Positions 45,924 to 55,026 of a stretch of 64,000 nucleotides of DNA are shown one piece after another. A program made the position numbers and the translations under genes. The notes beneath the pieces are model-generated. The model made no database searches. It worked only from the letters and a program-made list of their open reading frames with translations, and was not told the DNA's origin. The stretch's first letter is position 1; every line of letters begins with the position of its first letter. Source of the stretch: Campylobacter concisus (GTDB lineage Bacteria; Campylobacterota; Campylobacteria; Campylobacterales; Campylobacteraceae); the NCBI RefSeq assembly GCF_002913745.1, contig NZ_PPCG01000073.1:1-64000 (forward strand), read 5' to 3'.

Positions 45924-46775
45924 TTACGCCTCCAAGCCCATAAGCAGTCTAATGGCTAAATTTGCCTCGTGGTTTGCGCAGACTGCGACGCGCGGCGCCA
46001 TGAGCCCTTGACCGATCTTTGCCTCGTTTGTGAGGTCGCCGCAAAGATAGACATTTTTAGCAAATTTTATGGTTTTTATGAGATTTGAGCTAAAGTATCC
46101 AGCCATGCCAGAGGCGCCGATGATCTTTTTATCTTTTAGGCTGGCACCTGCCTCATTTAGTATCATCGCCTTGCCAGCGACGTTGTCAAAGGCTTCGCAT
46201 AAAATTTCACACTCGCCAAAGACGCTAGCCACGTTTTTTTCATCTAAAAATATATCGTGAGTTTCGACCTCAACAAAGGGATTGACGTCATTTATCAGCT
46301 CTTTAAGCGCCTGCGTCTTTTTCAAGCCGATGTGGCGGACAAAATACTGCTGGCGGTTTAGATTGCTTGGCTCAACGACGTCAAAGTCGGCAAGCACTAA
46401 CTTTTTTACGCCAACTCTTGCAAGACTTAGCGCGATATTTGAGCCAAGACCGCCAAGTCCAGCCACGCCGATCACCGCTTTACTTAGGGCTAAATTTAGT
46501 TCAGGGCTGTTTCGTGAGGCGATCATCGCGCGTAAAACTTCACGCTCAGGCATCACGCCACGCCTTATAAATACGACGTTTGAGCCATCTTTTAGCTTGC
46601 TATCTTCTTTTATGGCAAAGCCATCAACGATAAAAATGTCTGGCTTTGTCGCGTTAAATTTCTCTAAAAATTTATAAATTTCACTCTCTTTATCGCCAAG
46701 CGCAAGCTCTTTTAGCTCGCTAAGGCTTTTTACTGGCACCTTAAAATTTGCGCCGTTTAATACAATCTCTATCAT
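45924..46775 (-). CDS. thiF: ThiS adenylyltransferase ThiF with N-terminal extension
   Basis: A 283-residue E1-like enzyme that adenylates the ThiS C terminus. The nucleotide-binding motif GVAGLGGLGSNIALSLARVG is at about residues 104-123, followed by LADFDVVEPSNLNRQQYF and the catalytic region EAFDNVAGK. The first 85 residues resemble a beta-grasp (ThiS-like) domain fused in front. ATG 46775, with GAGGAG 5 nt upstream, is preferred to TTG 46796. It follows thiS by 7 nt. Confidence 0.92.
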   Translation of the reverse strand: MIEIVLNGANFKVPVKSLSELKELALGDKESEIYKFLEKFNATKPDIFIVDGFAIKEDSKLKDGSNVVFIRRGVMPEREVLRAMIASRNSPELNLALSKAVIGVAGLGGLGSNIALSLARVGVKKLVLADFDVVEPSNLNRQQYFVRHIGLKKTQALKELINDVNPFVEVETHDIFLDEKNVASVFGECEILCEAFDNVAGKAMILNEAGASLKDKKIIGASGMAGYFSSNLIKTIKFAKNVYLCGDLTNEAKIGQGLMAPRVAVCANHEANLAIRLLMGLEA

Positions 46776-46782
46776 TTTCTCC

Positions 46783-46986
46783 TCATCCACCGCCAACTAA
46801 AGTGACGATCTCATAAGCTTTGCCTTCACTCATGAAGCGCTCACTCCAAAGCTTTTTTGGCAAAATTTCTCCGTCTCGCTCAAGGGCTATAAATTTAAGC
46901 TCATAGCCATTTTGAGCTAAAAATTCATAAACATTTATATCGTTTTCAAGCTCGAAAATTTTGCCATTTACTCTAAATTTGATCAT
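46783..46986 (-). CDS. thiS: Sulfur carrier protein ThiS
   Basis: A 67-residue ubiquitin-fold protein ending in the required Gly-Gly (VTLVGGG). It carries the sulfur for the thiazole ring as a C-terminal thiocarboxylate. The fold is recognisable from IKFRVNGKIFELE and the Tyr/Leu helix. It overlaps the aminotransferase stop by 1 nt, so the thi genes are read together with the genes upstream. No TPP riboswitch is seen in front. Confidence 0.93.
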   Translation of the reverse strand: MIKFRVNGKIFELENDINVYEFLAQNGYELKFIALERDGEILPKKLWSERFMSEGKAYEIVTLVGGG

Positions 46987-48164
46987 TAAATTTTGTAGCT
47001 TTTTACAAAATTTGCGATCCTCTCGATCGCTTTTTTTATGCTCTCGATGTCTGTCGCAAAAGAAATTCTAAAATATCCATCCATGCCAAAGCCCATACCT
47101 GGCACGGTCGCTACGTTCGCCTCTTCAAGCATTTTTTTACAAAATCTAAGTGAGTCGCTATCTACATCTTTGCATTTTACAAATAGATAAAACGCGCCAT
47201 CAGGCTTAACTACGCTTAGCCCAGGGATAGCGTTTATCATCTCAACTGCCACGTCGCGTCTTCTCTCATACTCTTTTCTCATGTTTTCGATATCGTCGTC
47301 GGTTTCTCCAAGAAGTGACGGGATAGCGCCTATTTGCACGATTGAGCTAATGTTACTTGTGCTTTGGCTTTGAAGCTTTTTGATACCAGCAATTAGCCAG
47401 TCCATCGAGCTTGCGATATAGCCAAATCTCCAGCCAGGCATCGCGCCGCACTTGCTTAGGCCATTTATCGTGACCGTTCTTTTAAAAAGATCCTCGCTCA
47501 CTGAGGCTACTGCGTGAAATTTCTTGCCGTAGATCACTTTTTCATAAATTTCATCGCTTGTAATGATGATGTCAGTGTCCTTTAAAACCTCGCCAAATGC
47601 CGCGATCTCCTCTTTTGTATATACGGCTCCAGTTGGGTTTGTCGGATGATTTAGCGAAAAGACTTTTGTTTTTGGTGTGATCGCTTTTTTTAGCTGTTCG
47701 GCTGTGACTTTGAAATTTGTGCTCTCATCCGCCTCGATAAAGATAGGCACGCCACCACAAAATTTAACGATCTCAGGGTAGCTCACCCAGTATGGAGATG
47801 GGATGATGACCTCGTCGCCTGGGTTGATAAGCGCTTGAAATACATTAAAAAGTGAGTGTTTTGCGCCGATATTTGTGACGATTTGATTTGCTTTGTAGTC
47901 AAGTCCGTTATCTCTTTTTAGCTTTGCTCTAATGGCCTCTATGACCTCAGGCAGGCCCGGCACTGGCGTGTATTTGCCACTTTTGCTATCGTTATCAAGT
48001 GCGTTTTTTACAGTTTCTCTTATCTTTTTTGGAGTCATAAAGTCAGGCTCACCAGCTGAAAGTGAGATCACGTCGATGCCAGCAGCCTTCATCTCTTTGG
48101 CCTTTGTGCTGATCGCGATTGTGATTGATTCGCTCAATGTTTGCATTCTGTTTGCTAGTTGCAT
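46986..48164 (-). CDS. aspB: Class I/II aspartate-type aminotransferase
   Basis: A 392-residue PLP enzyme of the aspartate aminotransferase I-gamma group. It has ISLSAGEPDFMTP (about residues 33-45), PSPYWVSYPEIV, NHPTNPTGAVY, DEIYEKVIYG, the PLP-binding Lys in INGLSKCGAMPGWRFGY (about 240) and RISFATD with the substrate Arg near the C terminus. C. jejuni calls the syntenic gene aspB. AAAGGA precedes the ATG. Confidence 0.95.
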   Translation of the reverse strand: MQLANRMQTLSESITIAISTKAKEMKAAGIDVISLSAGEPDFMTPKKIRETVKNALDNDSKSGKYTPVPGLPEVIEAIRAKLKRDNGLDYKANQIVTNIGAKHSLFNVFQALINPGDEVIIPSPYWVSYPEIVKFCGGVPIFIEADESTNFKVTAEQLKKAITPKTKVFSLNHPTNPTGAVYTKEEIAAFGEVLKDTDIIITSDEIYEKVIYGKKFHAVASVSEDLFKRTVTINGLSKCGAMPGWRFGYIASSMDWLIAGIKKLQSQSTSNISSIVQIGAIPSLLGETDDDIENMRKEYERRRDVAVEMINAIPGLSVVKPDGAFYLFVKCKDVDSDSLRFCKKMLEEANVATVPGMGFGMDGYFRISFATDIESIKKAIERIANFVKSYKI

Positions 48165-48175
48165 TTTCGTCCTTT

Positions 48176-50011
48176 TTAGTTGATTGTCTTTAAGTAGCTA
48201 TTATCATTTAAAAATAGATAAAGTTCGCCCAAAATTTGCTTCTTTTGTGTTTCGTTTATCAGAGTTGATTTTTCTAAGCGCTCATTTAGAGTGTCTTGGA
48301 TCTCGTAGATATCGTAGTCCATATCCTCCATGATATCAAGGATAGACTGGCTCTCTAGTAAATTTGTAACCTTGTAGCCATCGCTTGTTATTTCTATCGT
48401 GGCTTCTGTTGGATGAGTAAAGAGATTATGCTTCATGCCGATCACCTCTTGATATGCGCCAACTAGGAAAAATCCCAAGAAATAATCCTCCTTCTCCACA
48501 TCCACGTCGTGCAAAAGCAGTGGGTTTTTCTCGTCATCATAGCTGATTTCGCCGTCACTATCGCAGGTGATGTCCCAGATCGAAGCTGGCAGAGTAGGGC
48601 GCTCATCTAGCCTGTCAAGCGGCATGATAGGGAAATTTTGCTTTAGTCCCCAAAAGTCTGGCAAGCTTTGAAAGATCGAGAAATTTAGCAGGTATCTCTC
48701 TTGAACCTCTTTTTGAATTTTAGTTAGATCGCTTGAGTTGCTCTTGTTGCCAAGCATCACGACAGCCTTTTTACTAATGAGCCTTAAAAGCACCTCTGCG
48801 TTTGACCTATCTTGTAGATCGACATAACCTAGATCAAAAAGCGTGAGGATGCTCTCGGTGTGGTGGATGGCGTCGTGCAGGTATTCTAGGGCGTTTGAAG
48901 GCTTGATTGACTTATAAAGATCAACTAGCTCGGTTATTAAATTTGGATTGTTTTTTTTTAAATTTAGCTTCTCTTCGGTGTATTCTTGAGAAAATAGCTC
49001 AAGCACAGGAGCGACCAAAAGCGCGTGAGAAGCGGCGATGTAGCGACCTGACTCTATGAAGATATCTGGCTCGATCTCCTTTTTTTGCTCGCTTATGGTT
49101 TTAAGCATATAAACAACGTCGTTTGCGTATTCGTTTAATGTATAATTTCTGCTGCTCTCTTCTTTAAACTGCGAGTACTCGATCGCAAGGCCGCCACCTA
49201 AATTTATAGCTTTTAAATTTGAGGCGCCCATTTTTCTAAGCTCAGCGTAGATGTTGCCAGCCTCGATGAGTGCTTTTTTGAGCGGATGGATCTCGCTTAT
49301 TTGAGAGCCGATGTGAAAGTGTATCATCGTGAAGTTTTCAAGTAAATTTGCCTTTTTTAGCATCTTTACAGCTTCTATTAGCTCGGTTGATGTTAGGCCA
49401 AATTTAGAGTGTATGCCTCCACTTTTTGCCCAGAGTCCCGAGCCTGTCGAGTGCAGTCTTACCCTAAGTCCGATCTTTGGCTTTGGTTTAAAGCGCTCTT
49501 TTGCGATGGCGATTATTGCTTCAAGCTCGTTTAAGCCCTCGATAGTTAGCGTGATGTTATGCCCCATTTCAGCAGCGATAAAGCCTATGTTTATCATCTC
49601 TTTGTCTTTAAAGCCATTTACCGTTATAGGCGCTTTATCGTTGTTGTAAGCCATAGTTAGAAGTAGCTCAGCCTTGCTACCAGCCTCGAGGCCGTAGTTG
49701 TAGGGCTTGCCAAGGCGTACTAGGTTTTTTACAAAGCCTGGATATTGATTGACCTTAAGCGGAAAAACAGCATTAAAGCTGCCTTTGTAGGCAAACTCTT
49801 TCTTTGCCTTTGCAAAGCTTGCGTGGATCTGCTCGATCTGCTTTTGGATAAGGTGCGGAAAGCGAAGTAGTAGCGGCCCTCTGTAGCCATCGTCTCTTAT
49901 CTCTTTTACGATGTCTATGATCGCTGGCTTGCTAGCTTCGTTTATGCAGACTTTGCCATCTTCTATCACAAAATTTGAATTGCCCCAAATGCTAAGTCCA
50001 AAATCATTCAT
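48176..50011 (-). CDS. speA: Biosynthetic arginine decarboxylase
   Basis: This 611-residue PLP enzyme makes agmatine from arginine for polyamine synthesis. It has PLP-binding GPLLLRFPHLIQKQI and the active Lys in FPLKVNQYPGFV (about residue 85), GLEAGSKAELLL, TMIHFHIGSQISEI, INLGGGLAIEY and the C-terminal catalytic CDSDGE. AAGGAG lies upstream. A run of eight A occurs within its coding sequence (48952-48959 on plus as T8) without breaking the frame. It overlaps hisS by 4 nt. Confidence 0.96.
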   Translation of the reverse strand: MNDFGLSIWGNSNFVIEDGKVCINEASKPAIIDIVKEIRDDGYRGPLLLRFPHLIQKQIEQIHASFAKAKKEFAYKGSFNAVFPLKVNQYPGFVKNLVRLGKPYNYGLEAGSKAELLLTMAYNNDKAPITVNGFKDKEMINIGFIAAEMGHNITLTIEGLNELEAIIAIAKERFKPKPKIGLRVRLHSTGSGLWAKSGGIHSKFGLTSTELIEAVKMLKKANLLENFTMIHFHIGSQISEIHPLKKALIEAGNIYAELRKMGASNLKAINLGGGLAIEYSQFKEESSRNYTLNEYANDVVYMLKTISEQKKEIEPDIFIESGRYIAASHALLVAPVLELFSQEYTEEKLNLKKNNPNLITELVDLYKSIKPSNALEYLHDAIHHTESILTLFDLGYVDLQDRSNAEVLLRLISKKAVVMLGNKSNSSDLTKIQKEVQERYLLNFSIFQSLPDFWGLKQNFPIMPLDRLDERPTLPASIWDITCDSDGEISYDDEKNPLLLHDVDVEKEDYFLGFFLVGAYQEVIGMKHNLFTHPTEATIEITSDGYKVTNLLESQSILDIMEDMDYDIYEIQDTLNERLEKSTLINETQKKQILGELYLFLNDNSYLKTIN

Positions 50012-51234
50012 CCCAGCTCCTTTTCAAGCTCATCTAAATTTATCGTTTTTTCGTCTTTGGTTTCTAAATTTTTATACCAAATTTTATTCTCTTTCATCTC
50101 ATTTTCGCCCACGCAAAGGAAAATTTTTGCATTTTTATTGTCGGCATTTTGCAGATGTTTTTGAAGTTTTTTAGCTTCATAAGAAATTTCAACCTGATAT
50201 TTTTTGCGAAGTTTTGAGCCAAGATTATAGATAAAATCAACATTCGTCGCATCAAGCGCACAAAGATAAACTCCGTTTCGCTCATCTCCAGCTTCACCTA
50301 AAATTTCCATTATCCTCTCAACGCCCATCGCAAAGCCAACGCCGTAACTGGCTCTACCGCCAAGATATTCAACGAGCCTATCGTATCTGCCGCCACCAGC
50401 GACTGCGCTTTGTGAGCCGATCTCGTTGCTGATAAACTCAAACGCCGTCTTGCAGTAGTAGTCCAGCCCACGAACGAGCTTGGTGTCTATCTCAAATTTA
50501 ACGCCATTTGCCGTTAAAATTTCTTGCAGTTTTGCAAAATCAGCCTGCGCCTCATCGCTTAAGCTATCAGTGATAACTGGAGCATTTTTGTAAATTTCTT
50601 GACAGCTCTCGACCTTGCAGTCAAGCACGCGGATAGGGTTTAAAAGCTTGCGTCTTTTGCAGTCTTCGCAAATTTTATCGTCATTTTCATCTAGAAATTT
50701 AACAAGTTTTTCTTTGTAAGACTTCATCGAGCTCTCGTCGCCAAGTGAGTTTATTTTTAGGGTTGTTTTTATATTTAGTCTGTTAAAAATTTCGCTCACC
50801 ATCAAGATAATGCTCGCATCCTCATAGACACTGCCCTCGCCAAAGCACTCACAGCCAAACTGGTGAAATTCTCTCAAGCGGCCTTTTTGTGGGCGCTCGT
50901 AGCGAAACATCGAGCCATGATAAAAGCAGCGCTTTGTCACGTTTGCCCTGTCAAGCTTTGCCTCGATAAAGGCTCTAACCACGCCAGCCGTGCCCTCAGG
51001 ACGCAAACAAACGTCATTACCGCCCTTGTCTTCAAACTGATACATCTCCTTGCCCACGATGTCACTGCTCTCGCCGACACTTCTTTTAAAAAGCGCCGTC
51101 TCCTCGAGGTGCGGGGTTAAAATTTGCTCATATCCGTAGTTTTTTGCGACTTCCTCGCAGGTTTTGATTATCTGTGCGTAAAGTTTTGCGCGAGCTGGAA
51201 GCATATCTTTCATGCCACGAAGTGCCGTTATCAT
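50008..51234 (-). CDS. hisS: Histidyl-tRNA synthetase
   Basis: This 408-residue class II synthetase charges tRNA-His. It has the RGMKDMLPAR start, motif 2 (MFRYERPQKGRLREFHQFGCE, about residues 110-130), the HisA motif LVRGLDYYCKTAFEF and motif 3 GVGFAMGVERIMEIL; the anticodon-binding domain is at about 320-408. Length is standard. It starts an operon with speA, the aminotransferase and thi genes; tmk lies 29 nt upstream. Confidence 0.97.
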   Translation of the reverse strand: MITALRGMKDMLPARAKLYAQIIKTCEEVAKNYGYEQILTPHLEETALFKRSVGESSDIVGKEMYQFEDKGGNDVCLRPEGTAGVVRAFIEAKLDRANVTKRCFYHGSMFRYERPQKGRLREFHQFGCECFGEGSVYEDASIILMVSEIFNRLNIKTTLKINSLGDESSMKSYKEKLVKFLDENDDKICEDCKRRKLLNPIRVLDCKVESCQEIYKNAPVITDSLSDEAQADFAKLQEILTANGVKFEIDTKLVRGLDYYCKTAFEFISNEIGSQSAVAGGGRYDRLVEYLGGRASYGVGFAMGVERIMEILGEAGDERNGVYLCALDATNVDFIYNLGSKLRKKYQVEISYEAKKLQKHLQNADNKNAKIFLCVGENEMKENKIWYKNLETKDEKTINLDELEKELG

Positions 51235-51262
51235 CGCATTATCCTTTTTATTTTTTGTGATT

Positions 51263-51850
51263 TTACTTAAAATTTATAAAATTTTCTATCTCTTTTGAAA
51301 TTAGCTCTATGCTTTTAGATGCGTCTATAAAAAGCGTTTCAAAGCCATTTTTGATAAGAATTTGCTTCATCAAACTTTGCACTTTTAAAAGATACTCTAG
51401 CCCACGAGCCTCGATCTTATCGCTTGTGCCTCTTGCTTTTAGGCGCGAGCTTATAAGCTCACGGCTTGCTTCAAAAAAGACTATCTTATCTGCAAATTTA
51501 TCATTTAGTGCAAATTTATTAAGTTCTAAAAGCACGTTTTCATCTAAGTTTTCATCATTTGCCAAAGCGTAGGCGATGCCTGAGATAAAGCCTCTGTCGC
51601 TTAAAATGAGCTTACTTAAATTTGGAGCGACTAGCTTTTCAAAATGCTCAGCCCTATCAGCTAAAAAGAGTAAAATTTCAGCCCTTTTGCCTATTTTTAT
51701 GCTTGAGCTTAGTAAAATTTCTCGTAAATTTACACCAAGCTGCGTGCCGCCTGGCTCTTTTGTGACGATGGCATCACTAAATTTAGAAGCTAAAATTTCT
51801 ATCTGCGTGCTCTTGCCAACGCCGTCAATGCCTTCAAACAAAACATACAT
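51263..51850 (-). CDS. tmk: Thymidylate kinase
   Basis: This 195-residue enzyme phosphorylates dTMP to dTDP. The P-loop is FEGIDGVGKSTQ (residues 4-15), followed by KEPGGTQLGVNLREILL and the DRG motif in LILSDRGFISGIAY. The lid region is short and lacks an obvious basic LID motif, as in type I enzymes that use the P-loop Arg. It begins 1 nt after the coaD stop. Confidence 0.95.
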   Translation of the reverse strand: MYVLFEGIDGVGKSTQIEILASKFSDAIVTKEPGGTQLGVNLREILLSSSIKIGKRAEILLFLADRAEHFEKLVAPNLSKLILSDRGFISGIAYALANDENLDENVLLELNKFALNDKFADKIVFFEASRELISSRLKARGTSDKIEARGLEYLLKVQSLMKQILIKNGFETLFIDASKSIELISKEIENFINFK

Positions 51851-51851
51851 T

Positions 51852-52322
51852 TTACGCCTTTAAATTTTTAAGAATTTTTGCTGGCACTAGGTTGCTCACG
51901 TCGCCGTCGTGGCGCAAGACTGAGCGGACGATCGAGCTTGAGATGAAGGCGTTATTTAAGCTTGGCATAAGATAAACCGTCTCAAATTCGTCCCAAAGTG
52001 CGGCGTTTGCGTAGCCGATTTGTAGCTCATACTCGAAGTCACTAACCGCGCGAAGCCCCCTGATGACGGTGTTTATGCCGTGCGATTTAGCAAAATCAAC
52101 AAGCAAGTTATCAAAGCCAAGAACGCTTACATTTTTTAGCTCACAAACTGCCTCTTTTGCCATCTCTATGCGCTTTTCATGTGCGAACATTGGCTGCTTG
52201 CTATCACTTTTTGCAACTGCGACGATTACCTTGTCAAAAATTTTTGTAGCTCTTATGATGACGTCTAAATGGCCGTTTGTTATGGGGTCAAAGGTCCCTG
52301 GATAGATGCAAGATTTTTTCAA
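51852..52322 (-). CDS. coaD: Phosphopantetheine adenylyltransferase
   Basis: This 156-residue enzyme performs the fourth step of coenzyme A synthesis. The nucleotidyltransferase motif is YPGTFDPITNGHLDVI with (T/H)xGH near residues 7-22, then VIRGLRAVSDFEYELQ and FISSSIVR. I chose TTG 52322 (overlapping the ubiX stop as TTGA, with AAAAGG 8 nt upstream) over the in-frame GTG at 52331, which has no spacing for a ribosome binding site. Confidence 0.94.
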   Translation of the reverse strand: MKKSCIYPGTFDPITNGHLDVIIRATKIFDKVIVAVAKSDSKQPMFAHEKRIEMAKEAVCELKNVSVLGFDNLLVDFAKSHGINTVIRGLRAVSDFEYELQIGYANAALWDEFETVYLMPSLNNAFISSSIVRSVLRHDGDVSNLVPAKILKNLKA

Positions 52323-52870
52323 ATTTGCCACCTTTTGTAAAGATTATTTTGGATTTTTAAGGCATCAAGCCACTTGCCGATGATGAAATTTTCCATATCA
52401 AGAAGGCTCTTTATGCCTGCGTAGTAGCCTAAAACTGGTGGTGCGATGATGGCTCCAAGAGATGAGAGCAGCTGCATCTGAGAGAGTGTGATCGCAGAAA
52501 ATGGCATCTCTCTAACGCCCAAAACTAGGGCTTGTCTCTCTTTTAGCGCGACACTTGCAGCTCTTGTGATGAGCGTGTCGCTTATGCCGTTTGCAACTTT
52601 TGCCAAAGTATTAGTAGAGCAGGGTGCTATGATCATAGCATCCGTGCCAAACGAGCCTGAGGCTGGGCCAGCGCTAAGGTCTTGATCATCATAAATTTTT
52701 ACGCCAAGCTCATCTAAATTTAGCCTCAAATTTTCTTCAGCCTCTAAAACTTTCATAGCATTTTTACTAACTATGACATGCGCCTCACAGCTATCTTTGG
52801 CGGCACTTACTAGCTTTAGAAAAAGCCCAGCCCCGCTTGCTCCAGTGGCTGCAAAAACTACCTTTTTCAT
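52319..52870 (-). CDS. ubiX: Flavin prenyltransferase UbiX
   Basis: This 183-residue enzyme makes prenylated FMN, the cofactor of UbiD-type decarboxylases. It has the flavoprotein start FAATGASGAGLFLKLV (residues 5-20), IIAPCSTNTLAKVANGISDTLITRAASV-type central region, and LVLGVREMPFSAITLSQM. Length is typical. It overlaps flgA and coaD by 4 nt each. Confidence 0.95.
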   Translation of the reverse strand: MKKVVFAATGASGAGLFLKLVSAAKDSCEAHVIVSKNAMKVLEAEENLRLNLDELGVKIYDDQDLSAGPASGSFGTDAMIIAPCSTNTLAKVANGISDTLITRAASVALKERQALVLGVREMPFSAITLSQMQLLSSLGAIIAPPVLGYYAGIKSLLDMENFIIGKWLDALKIQNNLYKRWQI

Positions 52871-53739
52871 CTAATAACTGCCTCGTCTTTGCCTGAAACT
52901 GTGGCCTGTAAAATTTTATTTTCTCTCGTTCTTATCTTTATCATATCGCCTAAATTTCCATCTTCAAGCGCCTTTACTTCAGCGATTATCTTGACACCAC
53001 CTTCGCTTAAAACCGCATTTAGCATTTGACCTTTTTTGACTAAACTAATGGCATTAAACTGACGTTTGGTTAAAATTTCACCGCTTCTTATCTGCACTTT
53101 TGTGACAAGAGTTGAGGCGCTAAGTCCAAAGAGTGCGTCACGCGGCCATTTGCTAAACTCGATCATCGTTGGTTGGTAGTCAAGCAAGCTTAAAATGTGA
53201 TTTGTATTCATTGAATTTATAGCGATAAAAACTGGCATTTTGGCGTTAAAGCTAAATTTAAAATAAAGACTTTTTAAGCTTAGATCAACGTCCTCAAATG
53301 AGGCTCTAAAGACGCCTTTTTGGCTATTTTGATCGTTTAGAAAGATATTTTTAAAAACTAAGTCTTTAAAATTTGCAGGTAGTTTGTTTTGCGGGCTGAT
53401 GCTAAGATCGCTCACGCTGATGCCTGGATACTCGTTGCTGATCTCTCTTAGAAACTGCATCTGAATTTCATCCATGATAGAGCAGTTTTTCACAAAAGCT
53501 ACGCTGCCGCCGCTTTTGTCATTATATGTTTTAAAATTTGCTGTTAGAATTTCATAGAGTTTTTTGCTATCTATCTTGGCAGCTCTTTTGCCCTCTAAGT
53601 TTAAAATTTCATTGTCTTCGCCTTCAAAGCCAAAAGTGCTGAGTGAAATTTGATCATTTACGACGCAATACATCGGATAGATGCTGACTTCATTTGCAAA
53701 AAGTTTTGTGGAAAATAAAAAAATGAGTATAAAAAAGAT
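52867..53739 (-). CDS. flgA: Flagellar P-ring assembly chaperone FlgA, start codon unclear
   Basis: The C-terminal 130 residues match the SAF/FlgA domain (PRDALFGLSASTLVTKVQIRSG, then LTKRQFNAISLVKKGQ), which helps FlgI assemble the P-ring in the periplasm. A signal-peptide-like stretch (IFFILIFLFSTKLFA) begins right after the tRNA-Gly gene, but it contains no ATG, GTG or TTG. The only ordinary in-frame start upstream is ATG 53853, beyond the tRNA, which would translate the tRNA itself. AUC, AUA or AUU at 53739, 53730 or 53724 are possible non-standard starts; the next internal ATG (53673) would lack the signal peptide. Confidence 0.88.
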   Translation of the reverse strand: MFFILIFLFSTKLFANEVSIYPMYCVVNDQISLSTFGFEGEDNEILNLEGKRAAKIDSKKLYEILTANFKTYNDKSGGSVAFVKNCSIMDEIQMQFLREISNEYPGISVSDLSISPQNKLPANFKDLVFKNIFLNDQNSQKGVFRASFEDVDLSLKSLYFKFSFNAKMPVFIAINSMNTNHILSLLDYQPTMIEFSKWPRDALFGLSASTLVTKVQIRSGEILTKRQFNAISLVKKGQMLNAVLSEGGVKIIAEVKALEDGNLGDMIKIRTRENKILQATVSGKDEAVIR

Positions 53740-53813
53740 GGAGCGGGAAACGAGATTCGAACTCGCGACCCCAACCTTGGCAAGGTTGTGCTCTACCCCT
53801 GAGCTATTCCCGC
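53739..53813 (-). tRNA. tRNA-Gly (anticodon GCC)
   Basis: The RNA begins GCGGGAATAGCTCAG, pairs its acceptor stem GCGGGAA (53807-53813) with TTCCCGC (53743-53749), has a T arm around GTTCGAATC, anticodon GCC flanked by CTT and AAG, discriminator T and an encoded CCA (53739-53741). It decodes GGC and GGU. It lies directly before flgA on the same strand, so the two may share a transcript. Confidence 0.97.
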
Positions 53814-53863
53814 AATCAAAATGAAGTCCGCATTTTATCAGATTGTTTTTCATTTGTCAAGGA

Positions 53864-55024
53864 TTATGGAAGTTTTATAAGTGAAATTTCACTATTTTGT
53901 AAAATTTCACCTTGATCAGGGCTAGTTATCAGCACAAAATCACTCTTTAATATATGATTTATCATGCCTGAGCCATATTTTCCGCCGTCAGTTGCTATAA
54001 ATTTGCCATTAGCTACATTGCCAAATACCGCATTTGCTCTGCCTGATTTTACCTTTAAATTTTCGCTATTTATAGCTTTTTGCGTCACAAAACACTCACT
54101 TTTTAGAAGTGGCAAAACAAGCATCATCGTGCAAAGATAAGCAGCCATAGGGTTGCCAGGCAAGATAAAAACAAGCCTGCCATCTTTTTCATAAGCCTTG
54201 CAAGGTCTGCCAGGTCTTATGTCAAGGTGCGAGAAAATTTCGTTGTATCCAAGCTCGCTTAGGGCTATCTTCATAAAGTCAGCCTCACCAGCGCTTGCTC
54301 CACCAGAGCAGATAACAATGTCGTAGTTTGCAGCGTTTAAAAATGCCTGTTTTACAGCGCTTAGCTCATCTTTTATGATGCCAAGATATGAGCTTTTTTG
54401 ACCGATTGAGCTTAAAAGTGCGGTGATGCCAAGTGCATTTGCATTGTAAATTTCATCCTCGCTCGCTCTTTGCCAAGGCTCGATGATCTCGTTTCCGCTC
54501 GAGTAAATTCCAACACTAGGCTGCTTTTTAACTTCTATAAAGCTTATGCCCTGAGCTGCAAGCATCATCACACTTCTTGTGTTTAAAATTTCGCCACTTT
54601 TTAGTAAAATTTCACCAACTTTTGTCTCTTCGCCTTTAAAGCGGTAAGCTTCGCCTTTTTTAAGCTTAGCTGGCGCTTTTACAAACTCACCCTCAACGAC
54701 GCAGTCTTCAAATCTCATGACCGTGTCAGCACCCTTTGGCATCTTTGCGCCAGTCATTATCTTCACGCATTCGTTTTTGCCGATAGCTAGCTGCTCTTTA
54801 TCGCCTGCAAAGGCACTTGCGATGATCTTATAAGGCTCATCTTTTTCATCAAATTTAACCGCAAATCCATCAAGCGCTGAGTTATCAAAGCAGGGCAGGT
54901 CTTTGACCGCTATCACGTCATTTGCCAAGGTTTTGCCAAGAGCCTCACTAATGGGTAAAATTTCACTCTCATTTTTTGGTTTAAATTTAGCTTTTAAAGC
55001 CTCAAGTGCGTCATTTACTAGCAT
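53864..55024 (-). CDS. moeA: Molybdopterin molybdenumtransferase MoeA
   Basis: This 386-residue enzyme inserts molybdate into adenylated molybdopterin. It has PCFDNSALDGFAVKF (about residues 42-56), KIMTGAKMPKGADTVMRFED, SSGNEI, the MPT-binding segment VICSGGASAGEADFM and LPGNPMAAYLC. C-terminal domain IV is present (about 310-386). It lies 2 nt downstream of murA and is the last gene before tRNA-Gly. Confidence 0.95.
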   Translation of the reverse strand: MLVNDALEALKAKFKPKNESEILPISEALGKTLANDVIAVKDLPCFDNSALDGFAVKFDEKDEPYKIIASAFAGDKEQLAIGKNECVKIMTGAKMPKGADTVMRFEDCVVEGEFVKAPAKLKKGEAYRFKGEETKVGEILLKSGEILNTRSVMMLAAQGISFIEVKKQPSVGIYSSGNEIIEPWQRASEDEIYNANALGITALLSSIGQKSSYLGIIKDELSAVKQAFLNAANYDIVICSGGASAGEADFMKIALSELGYNEIFSHLDIRPGRPCKAYEKDGRLVFILPGNPMAAYLCTMMLVLPLLKSECFVTQKAINSENLKVKSGRANAVFGNVANGKFIATDGGKYGSGMINHILKSDFVLITSPDQGEILQNSEISLIKLP

Positions 55025-55026
55025 TT

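Noticed and set aside
46987-48175. Possible TPP riboswitch for the thiamin genes
   Set aside because: thiS starts inside the operon, overlapping the aminotransferase stop; there is no leader, and no CUGAGA/ACCUGA-like element is seen there.
48952-48959. T8/A8 run within speA as a frameshift site
   Set aside because: The speA frame continues normally through the run with conserved sequence on both sides, so no disruption is evident.
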